Source: Pseudodesulfovibrio portus (lineage in GTDB: Bacteria > Desulfobacterota > Desulfovibrionia > Desulfovibrionales > Desulfovibrionaceae). Taken from it: a DNA stretch of 64,000 nucleotides. Position 1 is the first letter of the stretch. Every line of letters begins with the position of its first letter. The DNA lies in assembly GCF_026000375.1 (NCBI RefSeq), contig NZ_AP026708.1, forward strand, positions 1,056,501 through 1,120,500, in the 5' to 3' direction. Under the pieces are notes generated by a model. The model was not told the origin of the DNA, searched no databases, and was given only the letters and a program-made list of their open reading frames with translations. Made by a program: the position numbers and the translations under genes. This document shows positions 1 through 8,471 of the stretch, piece by piece.

Positions 1-51
1 GGTTGTGGACTTTCCGATTCCGCCCTTTCCGTAGATAGCTACTTTCCTCAT
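1..51 (-). CDS. nifH: Nitrogenase iron protein NifH, N-terminal fragment
   Basis: Only the first 17 codons are in the window; the gene runs off the left edge on the minus strand. The peptide begins MRKVAIYGKGGIGKSTT. This is the start of dinitrogenase reductase, with its P-loop GKGGIGKS, which delivers electrons to the MoFe protein using ATP. A strong AGGAGGAGA ribosome site lies just before the ATG, and a sigma-54 promoter lies about 45 bases further upstream. It diverges from nifV, which supports NifH over other P-loop ATPases. The rest of the protein cannot be seen. Confidence 0.85.
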   Translation of the reverse strand, partial: MRKVAIYGKGGIGKSTT

Positions 52-94
52 GATTCTCCTCCTTGGGGATTTCTCGCGTTGATGAGTCCCCTAA

Positions 95-111
95 GGCAAA
101 CCTCGTGCCAA
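95..111 (-). promoter_or_regulatory. Sigma-54 promoter of nifH
   Basis: On the minus strand this reads TTGGCACGAGGTTTGCC. The GG and GC are ten bases apart, matching the -24/-12 consensus almost perfectly. The expected start of transcription is near position 84, giving a leader of about 33 bases before the nifH ATG. Confidence 0.85.
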
Positions 112-179
112 ACTCGTTGCAAAGAATTAACAGCATGATTTTATTGATTATTATTTGAAAACACACCTTTTGCGGCCAG

Positions 180-244
180 CTACGAAAAGTGTAGGAGAAA
201 ACAGTATCCGCCTACACAAAAGTAGCAACCTACAAAAACGTAGG
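180..244. promoter_or_regulatory. Three CTAC-N6/7-GTAG inverted repeats between the nif promoters
   Basis: Three similar palindromes lie here: CTACGAAAAGTGTAG at 180-194, CTACACAAAAGTAG at 212-225 and CCTACAAAAACGTAGG at 229-244. The first is centred 78 bp from the GG of the nifH -24 box. The third is 77.5 bp from the GG of the nifV -24 box. The layout looks like enhancer sites shared by two divergent sigma-54 promoters. The classical NifA site TGT-N10-ACA is not present, so the activator is unknown. Confidence 0.6.
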
Positions 245-312
245 CAAATTCCCATCACGACACTGTGAAAATTACTTCAGCTATTTCAGTCTATTGCGCA
301 AATGGACCGGAT

Positions 313-328
313 TGGCACTGATTCTGCT
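313..328 (+). promoter_or_regulatory. Sigma-54 promoter of nifV
   Basis: TTGGCACTGATTCTGCT carries a GG-N10-GC pair and a good TGGCAC -24 half. Transcription would begin near 339, about 42 bases before the nifV start codon. A ribosome site AAGGA lies nine bases before that codon. Confidence 0.75.
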
Positions 329-380
329 TTATGGGGAATGAAGACCAGGATGCACATACATACATCAAAGGAACCGGACC

Positions 381-1475
381 ATGTTGATCGATACGACACT
401 CAGAGAAGGAGCCCAGCTCTTCGGCGCCTATTTCTCCATGGAAGCCAGGCAGCGGATCGTCGCCGGACTCCTGGAGTTGAAAGCGGACGAGGTGGAACTC
501 GGCTGGGTCGGCCAGGACGGCCTGGCTGAACTCATCAGCTGGGCGCGGCCCCGTGCCGGGAAAACCAGACTCTCGGTCTGGGCCCCCTGCCGCGAGGCGG
601 ACGTCCGGGCCGCAGCCGGACTCGGCGCGGACAGGATCAACATCGGTGTCCCGGTTTCCGACCTGCACATCGAGCGACGCCTCGGAACCGACCGCGAGGG
701 GCTGCTTGAACGCCTGGCCCGCACCGTTCTCGTGGCCGGGCTTTTGGGCATCGACTACGTTTCCGTGGGCCTGGAAGACGTTTCCAGGGCAGACACGGAC
801 TTTGCCTTGCGAACGGCCGGGCTGGCGCGGAGTGTGGGCGCATCCCGCGTCCGCCTGTCCGACTCCCTTGGCATCCTCACTCCCATGGAAACGGACGGCC
901 TGGTCCGCACCTTCAGGGAGAATCTCGACCTGGACCTGGCCGTGCACTGCCACGACGATTTCGGCATGGCCACGGCCAACAGCCTGACCGCGCTGTCGGC
1001 AGGGGCGAACTTCGCCGACGCCAGCCTTCTCGGCATCGGCGAGCGGTCCGGCATCGCGGCCACCGAGGAACTGGCAACCTATCTGACCCTCAAGGAGGAA
1101 AGCCATGCGTATGAAGTTGACGGGATTCGTGAACTGTGTCGTTTCGTCTCTGAAGCTGCCGGGGTGCCGATTGCCCGGACCAAGGCGGTCGCCGGGCAGG
1201 ACATTTTCGCTTGCGAGTCGGGGCTGCACGCCCACGCCCTCAGCAAGGCGCCGGAACTCTTTGAGCCTTTCGATCCCGCGAGGATCGGCGCAGACCGCGC
1301 TGTCGCGGTTGGCGGCAAGAGCGGGCGCGCGGCCATCGTCTCCGCCCTTGAGCAAAGCGGTCTTGAAGCGGATCGCCGGGATATACCGGCCCTTGTCGAT
1401 TCGGTAAGGAAACTGGCCTGGGAGCTGGAACGCCCCCTGACCGCCACGGAACTGGCCGCCCTGGCCAAGAACTAG
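381..1475 (+). CDS. nifV: Homocitrate synthase NifV
   Basis: Condenses acetyl-CoA with 2-oxoglutarate to make homocitrate, the organic ligand of the nitrogenase FeMo cofactor. The 364-residue protein has the HMGL/isopropylmalate-synthase TIM barrel. The entry motif DTTLREGAQ is at residues 4-12, the metal-binding HxH at 189-191 (HCHDDFGMA), the GIGERSG loop at 218-224 and a late GLHAHAL segment. Length is close to known NifV proteins. The divergent nifH and a dedicated sigma-54 promoter make NifV much more likely than LeuA or citramalate synthase. The start is the ATG with an AGGA site upstream. Confidence 0.88.
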   Translation: MLIDTTLREGAQLFGAYFSMEARQRIVAGLLELKADEVELGWVGQDGLAELISWARPRAGKTRLSVWAPCREADVRAAAGLGADRINIGVPVSDLHIERRLGTDREGLLERLARTVLVAGLLGIDYVSVGLEDVSRADTDFALRTAGLARSVGASRVRLSDSLGILTPMETDGLVRTFRENLDLDLAVHCHDDFGMATANSLTALSAGANFADASLLGIGERSGIAATEELATYLTLKEESHAYEVDGIRELCRFVSEAAGVPIARTKAVAGQDIFACESGLHAHALSKAPELFEPFDPARIGADRAVAVGGKSGRAAIVSALEQSGLEADRRDIPALVDSVRKLAWELERPLTATELAALAKN

Positions 1476-1483
1476 GAGCCCCC

Positions 1484-1642
1484 ATGATCAAAAAACTCTT
1501 TTGCATCTGTCTTTGGCTCTTGATCCTGGCCGCACCGGCCCGGGCCGCGCTCACGAACACGGACACCGCCCGCCTGACCGGGGCCCCGGTCGGGCATGCC
1601 CTCCCGCTCCACGGCAGCAGTCCGTCCCCCCGCAACGCTTAA
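1484..1642 (+). CDS. Small putative secreted peptide, 52 residues
   Basis: This short reading frame starts eight bases after the nifV stop, with a GGAG ribosome site that overlaps the nifV stop region. It encodes a basic start (MIKK), a hydrophobic core of about 15 residues ending in APARA, then about 30 polar residues. That is a typical Sec signal peptide with an AxA cleavage site followed by a very short mature part. I do not recognise the peptide. It ends 11 bases before the next gene, so it is probably cotranscribed with nifV. It could be a decayed or chance frame. Confidence 0.45.
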   Translation: MIKKLFCICLWLLILAAPARAALTNTDTARLTGAPVGHALPLHGSSPSPRNA

Positions 1643-1653
1643 CGGAGGTTTTC

Positions 1654-2508
1654 ATGGAACCGATCACCACGCAATACGGCCAACTGATTCCCCAGCACAC
1701 CACCGACGACCTGCGAAAACGGGACCTTTTCCCCGTGGAGTATCACCGCTCCGGGGTCGTGAAGTCCGTGCCCCTGGAGGCGCAGACTCCCATTGATACG
1801 CCGGCGGGAACGGTCCCGGCGGAGCTGGTCTCGTTTCATGAAAACGGCAACATAAACCGTATCTTCCCGCTCAACGGGAAACTGTGCGGATATTGGAGCC
1901 AGGAGGACGAGGCGGCCCTGGCCGCGCCGGTTACCCTGAACACGCCGGTGGGGATCGTCACCGCCCGCATACTCAGCCTCGGATTCTTCGACAACCGCTC
2001 GCTGCGGTCCATCACCCTGTGGCCCGAGGACACCCTGACCATTGCCTCCCCGGTCGGCATGGTGGAGACGCGGATCGGCGTCAGCTTTGCCCCGGACGGG
2101 AGCATTCGCTCCCTGGAACCGGCGCGGCCCACCCCGATAAAGACCCTCGCGGGCGAGATCATGGCCTATGACCCCGACGCCGTGGGCGTCAACGGGGACG
2201 TCAACTCCCTGGTCTTCGACCACGGCGGCAACGTGGTCCGGGTCGCGACCACCCTGACCCGGCTGACCGCGATCTCCCCGGACGGACGCACCACGGCCTT
2301 TGCCCCGGAACAGCGGGAGAGCCTGTGCAGCGAGAGCGAACAGGAAGTGGTGCCCATGGTCATCGGGTTTGGAAAAGACGCAGTGACGGTGCAGACCGAC
2401 CCGGACGGACCGGTCACGCGCATCCCCCGGGAGGGACACGTCTTCTTTGCCGAGCCCTTCCTGCCGCAGCTGTCAAATCCCTTTGCCGGGTTGCGCTGTT
2501 CGGTCTAG
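1654..2508 (+). CDS. Unrecognised protein with about four internal beta-type repeats, downstream of nifV
   Basis: The ATG at 1654 has a clear GGAGG site; longer upstream frames lack one. The 284-residue product has no signal peptide or membrane segment. It contains about four loose repeats, near residues 45-74, 94-123, 128-157 and 161-195. Each has a TPxGxxxA core, then a hydrophobic pair, then a xxxGxI or similar turn. This suggests a beta-solenoid or MORN-like stack. I do not recognise the family. Its position directly behind nifV and the small peptide suggests the same sigma-54 transcript and a role linked to nitrogen fixation, which is inference only. Confidence 0.75.
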   Translation: MEPITTQYGQLIPQHTTDDLRKRDLFPVEYHRSGVVKSVPLEAQTPIDTPAGTVPAELVSFHENGNINRIFPLNGKLCGYWSQEDEAALAAPVTLNTPVGIVTARILSLGFFDNRSLRSITLWPEDTLTIASPVGMVETRIGVSFAPDGSIRSLEPARPTPIKTLAGEIMAYDPDAVGVNGDVNSLVFDHGGNVVRVATTLTRLTAISPDGRTTAFAPEQRESLCSESEQEVVPMVIGFGKDAVTVQTDPDGPVTRIPREGHVFFAEPFLPQLSNPFAGLRCSV

Positions 2509-2523
2509 GGCTCGTCGCGGGCC

Positions 2524-3594
2524 TTACTCCAGCCCCTGCTCCATCATGTATTTGAACACGGTTTCCACGAACTTGCCGGAAACCACGTCGGGCAGGGCGA
2601 AATGGGGGAGGCCCCCCTTGGCCATGGCCCCGGTGTAGGCAAACCAGATTTCGGCCGATATCTTGCTCAACGCAGGGTTGATCAATTCGCCCCACAACCC
2701 GCCCACGTCGCTCTGATCCAGGCCGAAGGCGCGGCACTGCAACGGGCGGTAATCGAAGAGCAGGCACTTGCCGTCCGCGAGCAACGGGCAGGCCGACCCG
2801 GACTGGGACAGGCAGAAGTCGCCGCCGCCGTCCATGTCCCTGGCCGTCTTGCGCTCGGCCTGGGCGGTCGCCACGGCCCGCTCGATGACCGCCAGCCGCT
2901 CCTCATTGGTCAGTTCCAGGTTCATGCGGTGGGAGATGTGCACGGCCTCGGCCAGGGTCAGGCTGACCGGTGTGGTGCAGCACTGGCTGTGGTCCAGGCC
3001 GCAGGCGAGACCGTCCACGTTCTGGCCGCTCTCCTCGACGCGCTGGACCAGCTCTCCGTAATCATTGAAAAAAGGCGACAGGTCCACCAACCGCTTGAAC
3101 TCCAGCGACGGCTCGCGCACGTGAAGCTGCCCGGCGGCCTTGCCGTACTTGCGGATGGTCCGCCACTGCACGAAATTGGCGGGCTTGGACTTGAGCTTTT
3201 TCAGCGCCTGGCCCGCCAGCTTGTGGCCCAGGCCGCGGCGCAGCAGGTAGGCGTTGAGCACGGTGCCGGTGCGCCCGATGCCGTGGCGGCAGTGGATGAG
3301 CACCTTCTTGCCGAGATAGATGGCCTCGTCCAGCCATTCCAGGGTCTTTTCCAGCTCGATGAGGCCCGGGGCCTCCTCGTCCTCCAGCGGCAGGTAGCGG
3401 ACCTCGAACCCGGCATCCTTCTCGATGTCGTGCAGGTCGCAGAACTCGCCGCACAGGTTGAGGATGGCGTCAACGCCCTGCTTGCGGATGGCGTCGAGCT
3501 GGGGGTGGCTCATGGGCGCATGGCCCACGCCGAGCTGGTCCGTGACCCAGGTCACCTGATAGGCCGGGGCATCCTTCTTCTTTCTACCGAACAT
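2524..3594 (-). CDS. Dual-specificity phosphatase fused to a YkgJ-type cysteine-cluster domain
   Basis: The 356-residue protein has two parts. Residues 15-150 form a Cys-dependent dual-specificity or tyrosine phosphatase with the signature HCRHGIGRTG at 101-110 (nucleophile C102, phosphate-binding R108) and a likely general acid near D72. Residues 190-350 resemble the YkgJ family, with Cys at 198, 205, 206, 261, 269, 277 and 287, and CLLFDYRPLQCRAFG as the typical ending. Such clusters bind zinc or Fe-S. The start codon overlaps the end of the PEP-synthase-like gene, so the two are translationally coupled. The pairing suggests removal of a phosphate placed by the upstream protein. The substrate is unknown. 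Confidence 0.82.
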   Translation of the reverse strand: MFGRKKKDAPAYQVTWVTDQLGVGHAPMSHPQLDAIRKQGVDAILNLCGEFCDLHDIEKDAGFEVRYLPLEDEEAPGLIELEKTLEWLDEAIYLGKKVLIHCRHGIGRTGTVLNAYLLRRGLGHKLAGQALKKLKSKPANFVQWRTIRKYGKAAGQLHVREPSLEFKRLVDLSPFFNDYGELVQRVEESGQNVDGLACGLDHSQCCTTPVSLTLAEAVHISHRMNLELTNEERLAVIERAVATAQAERKTARDMDGGGDFCLSQSGSACPLLADGKCLLFDYRPLQCRAFGLDQSDVGGLWGELINPALSKISAEIWFAYTGAMAKGGLPHFALPDVVSGKFVETVFKYMMEQGLE

Positions 3595-6034
3595 CCCGGT
3601 TCTCCGCGTCTACGATAAACCGCTCCACCTCCTGAGCCACCTGCGCCTCGTTCTCCATGCGCATGTCCATGAGCCGGGTCACGGCCATGAGATAGCCCAA
3701 CCGCACCAGCAGGCGGCGCGTCTCGTTCTCCCCCTGACGGGCGAACTTGGCGTCGATCATGTCGCCGCGCGTCCGGGTTTCGAAACCGTAGCGCTCGAGT
3801 ACCCGGCGGATGAATTCCAGCCGGAGCAGCCGCTGGTCGAAACCCGCGCCGCCGCCCTTGAAGCGGAAATTGATGTAATTGGCCCCGGCGTCCGGGCCGC
3901 AGACCGAGTCCACCACCGAAAAGTGGTAGCCGAACCGGATCATCAGGTGGAGGTAGTTGTCGGACACCAGGCCGTAGCTGGCCAGCAGCCGGGAATCGAA
4001 GCTGAAGATGCCCGCCGACACCTTGTCGAACTCCTCCCAGTCCATATGGGTCAGCCGCTCGGGCCAGCGGACGCGATCATCCGACAACCCGTACCACAAC
4101 GCCCACATGGGTCGGCTCTTGATGTCCTGGGGAGACACGGTCTTGCCCTCGGCCGCGTTCTCGAAAAAACCGTCGCCGAGGTCGAGGACGTACATGACCA
4201 GCGGCAGGTTGGTCTTCAGCCGCTTGGCCCGGAGCATTCCCCGTCCGCGCTTGTCCATGACCGAGAACATCTCGTTCACGGACTTTTCGTGGCAAAACCG
4301 GACCACGTCGTGCAGAGACTTGCAACCGGCGGGCGTGAAGTCCTCGGCCTGCGGGTCGGTAAGGTTGAGTTTCACGGCCAGGGGCGCGACCTTGGAATAC
4401 TGCTCCACCACCCGCTGCGAGATCTGCTCTCCCTCGCGGGCGCGGGTCATGATCGCCTCGACGCATCCGTCAAAGACCGCGCCGTTCGTTCCGTCCACGG
4501 TCACGAGCTGGCCCGGCTCGAACGGATAGTCCACCTTGCCCACCACCACCGGCACGCCCGACTCGCGGGCCACGGACGCGAAATGGCTGGCCCGGCTGCC
4601 CGTGTCCGAGATAACGCCGTTCATGCGGCTGATGAAGGTCAGGAGCGACGGCTGCAGCGTCTTGGTGACGACCACCGCGCCCTCGGGTATCCGGGCGATG
4701 CGCTCGCCCGTTGAAGCAAAATATATCTCGCCGCAGCCGGCCCCTGTGGAAGCCCGCTCCAACCCGTCGACCAGGGGCTTGACGCCCAGAGGTTCCTGAT
4801 TCTCATAAGCCTCCTCCCGCTCGGATTGCAGGGGACGGCTCTGCAGGATGAAAAGCTCGCCGGTGACATCCTCGGCCCATTCGATATCCTGGGGACAGCC
4901 CAGGGCCCGCTCCAGCTGCATGGCGATGGAGCCGAGCCGGGCCAAGGTCTCTTCGGACGGCAGCCCGCCCGTGTCCGGGGTGCAATCCACATTGAGCTTC
5001 GGCGTCTCCTCCCGGGTCAGGGTCGCCTTGTCCGGCGAGATGGAGCCGTCCACCAGCTCATTGCCCAGGCCACGCACGCCGTACACGCCGATGGCGTTGG
5101 CGCCCCGGCAGTCCGGGTCGCGGGAGTAGGCCACGCCAGCGGTATCGGCGTCCACCATGGGGATGACCAGCACGGCCATGGCCGTCTGGCTGTCCGTCAG
5201 CCCGTTGGAGATGCGATAGGCCACGGCCCGGGGACAATTCTTGCCCGCCAGGACCCGCTTGTACGCCTCCAGCACGTCGTTGGGCTGGACGTTGAGCTCC
5301 GAAGCGTACTGCCCGGCAAAGGAAATCTCGCCGTCCTCGGCCAGGGCGCTGGACCGGACCGCGATCAGGTCGTCGCCCTCGATGATCTCGGACACGCCGA
5401 AGCGGATGCCCCTGGCGATCTCCTCGGGCACCTCGGCGGCCATGATCAACTCCTGCATTTCAGCGGTCAGCCGGACCAGCAGGTCACGGTCGCCCACCAC
5501 CATCTGCCGCAAGCGGCTCTCGATTTCATCGGTCAACCCGTTGAAATCAAGGAAATAATTGTACGCATTGGCGGTAACCACGAATCCGAGCGGAACCGGT
5601 GCCCCACCTTCTATCTTGGCCCGGCCCAGATTGTACGCCTTGCCGCCCGCCAGGCGCGGGAACAAGGCGGCCTCTTCAAGGGACAGGATGTAGGGCGGCC
5701 CCACCTCCGGTTCCTCCAACTCCATGCCCATGCGCACGTAGAAGTCGATCTTGCGAAAATATTCGGGCAGGTCCATGTACCGGGTGGGATTCATCTCCAC
5801 CAGTTTCCCGGCCATGATGGACACGGCTTCTGAGAGTTGCTGGGTCATCCACACGGCCCGCTGCCGGTCGGCCAGGGTCTTGCCGTAGAACACCTCCTCA
5901 AGGTCGGCGATCAGTTCGAGCGCAATGGCGTCCTGCGCCAAAAGCGACTTGAACGCCTCGTACTTGCGTCTGAGCAGGGTGCCGGGCGCGAAAAGCTGGT
6001 ACGTCCAATGCGTGAAGAGTTGGGTGAACGGCAA
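3584..6034 (-). CDS. PEP-synthase-like phosphotransferase lacking the usual PEP-binding barrel
   Basis: I place the start at a TTG at 6034, which has a GGAGGG site and lies just before the receiver stop codon. The frame stays open upstream but only through the receiver gene. The 816-residue protein has an N-terminal region of its own (1-115), a PPDK/PEP-synthase ATP-grasp region (about 115-402, with RSSALAEDGEISFAGQ and DIEWAED) and a swivelling phosphohistidine domain with SRASHFASVAR (H484). The last 300 residues do not resemble the PEP/pyruvate TIM barrel of PpsA. It probably moves phosphate from ATP through His484 to another acceptor. It lies between a receiver gene and a phosphatase gene. 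Confidence 0.75.
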   Translation of the reverse strand: MPFTQLFTHWTYQLFAPGTLLRRKYEAFKSLLAQDAIALELIADLEEVFYGKTLADRQRAVWMTQQLSEAVSIMAGKLVEMNPTRYMDLPEYFRKIDFYVRMGMELEEPEVGPPYILSLEEAALFPRLAGGKAYNLGRAKIEGGAPVPLGFVVTANAYNYFLDFNGLTDEIESRLRQMVVGDRDLLVRLTAEMQELIMAAEVPEEIARGIRFGVSEIIEGDDLIAVRSSALAEDGEISFAGQYASELNVQPNDVLEAYKRVLAGKNCPRAVAYRISNGLTDSQTAMAVLVIPMVDADTAGVAYSRDPDCRGANAIGVYGVRGLGNELVDGSISPDKATLTREETPKLNVDCTPDTGGLPSEETLARLGSIAMQLERALGCPQDIEWAEDVTGELFILQSRPLQSEREEAYENQEPLGVKPLVDGLERASTGAGCGEIYFASTGERIARIPEGAVVVTKTLQPSLLTFISRMNGVISDTGSRASHFASVARESGVPVVVGKVDYPFEPGQLVTVDGTNGAVFDGCVEAIMTRAREGEQISQRVVEQYSKVAPLAVKLNLTDPQAEDFTPAGCKSLHDVVRFCHEKSVNEMFSVMDKRGRGMLRAKRLKTNLPLVMYVLDLGDGFFENAAEGKTVSPQDIKSRPMWALWYGLSDDRVRWPERLTHMDWEEFDKVSAGIFSFDSRLLASYGLVSDNYLHLMIRFGYHFSVVDSVCGPDAGANYINFRFKGGGAGFDQRLLRLEFIRRVLERYGFETRTRGDMIDAKFARQGENETRRLLVRLGYLMAVTRLMDMRMENEAQVAQEVERFIVDAENRDVR

Positions 6035-6035
6035 A

Positions 6036-6395
6036 TTATCCCTCCAGGACCTCGGCGACCTTGGTCTCCAGTTCTTCCTTGTTGATGGGCTTGACGCAAT
6101 ACTCCTGCGCTCCAAGCCGGAGGGACTCGCGCGCCGTTTCCAGGGTCGGGTAGCCGGTGAGCATGATCGCCTTCATGCCCGGGTTGATCTTCTTGAACTC
6201 CTCAAGGGCCTCCACTCCGGTCATCTTCTTGAGCTTGATGTCCAGAATGGCCAGCTCCACGGGGTTGGCAGCCGCGTACTTGAGGGCGTCCTCCTCCTCG
6301 GTGAAGTTGGCCACCTTGTGTCCCTGGCGCTCCAGGATGCGCTTGACCAGCACGCCTGCGTCGGAAATGTCGTCCAATACCAGTATATTCGCCAT
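6036..6395 (-). CDS. Single-domain response regulator
   Basis: A stand-alone CheY-like receiver of 119 residues. It has the acidic pair at D8-D9, phospho-acceptor D52 (LDIKLKKMTG), switch T80 and K102 in the VKP motif. There is no output domain, so it acts by protein contact. It is three bases downstream of the sensor kinase and is followed at once by the PEP-synthase-like gene. It is therefore the likely target of that kinase, and may in turn steer the phosphotransferase. Confidence 0.9.
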   Translation of the reverse strand: MANILVLDDISDAGVLVKRILERQGHKVANFTEEEDALKYAAANPVELAILDIKLKKMTGVEALEEFKKINPGMKAIMLTGYPTLETARESLRLGAQEYCVKPINKEELETKVAEVLEG

Positions 6396-6398
6396 AGT

Positions 6399-8459
6399 TT
6401 ACTCCTCTGCGGATTCCGCCGTATCGCTGGAGTGATCCAGCGGCAGGTTGATTTCGAAAACCGTGCCCGGTCCTTTTTCCGCCTCGTCCATGTAGGGGAA
6501 GCCGAAGTCCTCGGGCACGGGGCTGTCGGCATGGATTTCGCCGTCGTGATCCTCGATGATGCCGAAGGAAACGGACAGCCCCAGGCCGGTCCCCTGTCCC
6601 ACGGACTTTGTGGAATAGAAGGGATCGAAAATCTTTTCCAGGGCATCCTCCGGGATGCCCTCGCCGCTGTCGGCCACCCACACGGACACGATGCCCGCCG
6701 GGGTGTCCAGCTTGGTCCGGATGAGAATGGTCCCGCCCTTGCCGTCCATGGCGTCGCGTGCGTTGTTGAGCAGGTTGATCCAGACCTGCTTCAGTTTTTC
6801 CGGGTCCCCGTAGATGATCGGGAAGCGGTCGTCCATCTGGGTCAGGATCGTCACATTGTCCAGCTCGAAGGTGTGGCGCACCAGGCTGACCGCCTCCAGT
6901 ACGGAGTTGTTGAAGCACATCTCCCGCTTGGCTGATTCGCTCTGGCGCGAAAAGCCGAGCAGGTCGGCCACGATCTTCTTGCACACCTGGGCCTGCTTTT
7001 CGATGATGGCCAGGTCCTGCTGAATCTGGCTGCCCTCCTCGACATCCTCCTGCAGCAATTGGGAGTAGCCGAGGATGATGCCCAGCGGGGTGTTGATCTC
7101 ATGGGCCACGCCGCCGGCCATCAGGCCGAGGGATTCCATCTTCTGGGCCTGGATGAGCTGGTTCTCGAACCCCTTGATGTCCGTGATGTCGCGGTCCGTG
7201 CGCAGCAGACCGACGATGCGGCCGTCCTCGGCGTGGACCGGGATGGAGACCACGTGGAACCAGCGGTCGCCCTTTTCCCCCCGCACCTGGATCTGGGTGT
7301 CCAGGCGGCGGCCCGAGGTCAGGATGTCGCGTCCGGCCAGATGCCGCTCCTCGGCCTCGGCCTCGTAAAAAAGATCGAAGTCGGTCTTGCCGACCACCTC
7401 GTCCAGGGGCACGCCCACGGATTCGGCAAAGGACTTGTTGCACCCCTGGTAGCGCATGGTGCCGTCCACCAGGGAGACGCGGTCCGGGGTAACGTCCAGG
7501 ATGGTGCGCGTGAGACGCTGCTGGTCGCGGAGGTTGCGTTCGGCGTCCCGCAACTCATCGATATGCCGCTTGAGCGACAGGGCCATGACGTCGAAGGTCT
7601 CGGCCAGATCCTGGATCTCGTCGCCCGCATTCTCCCGGTAGACCGCGCACTTGCGGCAGGACTCCAGGCGGCACTGGAAGCTGTCTTCGTTGTTGCAGTC
7701 GGGGCACATGGTCCCGGCGATGTACCAGCACCGCCGCTGTCGCTCCCCATAGGCGGGACACTGGAAGGTGTTGCACTGCTGCTTCTCCCAGCAATGGACG
7801 CCGCTCGCCGGGGCGGACATGGTGTCCAGGTTGCCCGTGAGCATGTCCTCGGCGTGGGACCGCAACCGGCCCAGCCGGGCCGTGACCCGACGCGCGAAAT
7901 ACGTGCCCATGGTCGTGGCAATGATCAGGACGCCCGCAAACAGCCCGGCCATGATGGTGATCTGCTGCTGCACGGCCCGGTTGATGCGCGCCCTGGACAG
8001 CCCGATGCGCACCGTGCCGATGTGACCGTCGGCCACCCGCACCGGTGCCATGAAATCATAGATGCGCCGGGAGCCGTCGGCCAGGAGGACGATGCTGGGG
8101 CCGCTCTCGGCCACCCGCTGGTTCACAGCCAGCAGGTCCACCGGGAACCCCTTCTGGAAGGTATGGGCCAGGACGTGCCCGTCCTGGTCGCGGAGAAAGG
8201 CGTAGACCACGTCCTCCACCCGGTTCTGCTCGTCCACCATGTTCTTGAGCCGCAGGAAGTCGCGGGCCAGCATGGGGTCCACGGCCCGGGCGGCCAAGCT
8301 CTCGACCAGTGCGGTGCCGCGCCGCCTCGCCTCGTCCACCAGGGACCGTGCGTTCATGGTGCCCACGATGGGCAACAGCAAGATGGCCATGACAATGAGA
8401 ATGCCCGAAATGCCCAGGTTGAGCTTGGTGCGGAAACGAAGCCGGGGGAAGAGTCGCAT
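6399..8459 (-). CDS. Membrane sensor histidine kinase with a nine-cysteine insert and a PAS domain
   Basis: The 686-residue kinase has a membrane segment at about 13-33, a periplasmic sensor of about 130 residues, a second membrane segment at about 168-188 and a HAMP linker. A cysteine-rich insert at 223-271 follows (Cys 223, 229, 234, 244, 252, 255, 263, 268, 271). Then come a PAS domain (about 315-425), a HisKA domain with H453 (GGVAHEINTPLG) and an HATPase domain ending in GTGLGLS. It lies 12 bases after a PhnD-like binding lipoprotein, which probably presents a ligand to it. The cysteine insert may bind metal or an Fe-S cluster and sense redox state or oxygen; this is inferred. Confidence 0.88.
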   Translation of the reverse strand: MRLFPRLRFRTKLNLGISGILIVMAILLLPIVGTMNARSLVDEARRRGTALVESLAARAVDPMLARDFLRLKNMVDEQNRVEDVVYAFLRDQDGHVLAHTFQKGFPVDLLAVNQRVAESGPSIVLLADGSRRIYDFMAPVRVADGHIGTVRIGLSRARINRAVQQQITIMAGLFAGVLIIATTMGTYFARRVTARLGRLRSHAEDMLTGNLDTMSAPASGVHCWEKQQCNTFQCPAYGERQRRCWYIAGTMCPDCNNEDSFQCRLESCRKCAVYRENAGDEIQDLAETFDVMALSLKRHIDELRDAERNLRDQQRLTRTILDVTPDRVSLVDGTMRYQGCNKSFAESVGVPLDEVVGKTDFDLFYEAEAEERHLAGRDILTSGRRLDTQIQVRGEKGDRWFHVVSIPVHAEDGRIVGLLRTDRDITDIKGFENQLIQAQKMESLGLMAGGVAHEINTPLGIILGYSQLLQEDVEEGSQIQQDLAIIEKQAQVCKKIVADLLGFSRQSESAKREMCFNNSVLEAVSLVRHTFELDNVTILTQMDDRFPIIYGDPEKLKQVWINLLNNARDAMDGKGGTILIRTKLDTPAGIVSVWVADSGEGIPEDALEKIFDPFYSTKSVGQGTGLGLSVSFGIIEDHDGEIHADSPVPEDFGFPYMDEAEKGPGTVFEINLPLDHSSDTAESAEE

Positions 8460-8471
8460 GCCGTTTCCCCC

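Noticed and set aside
113-312. Classical NifA sites (TGT-N10-ACA) in the nif spacer
   Set aside because: I checked every TGT and ACA pair; the nearest has an eight-base gap. Only the CTAC..GTAG boxes recur.
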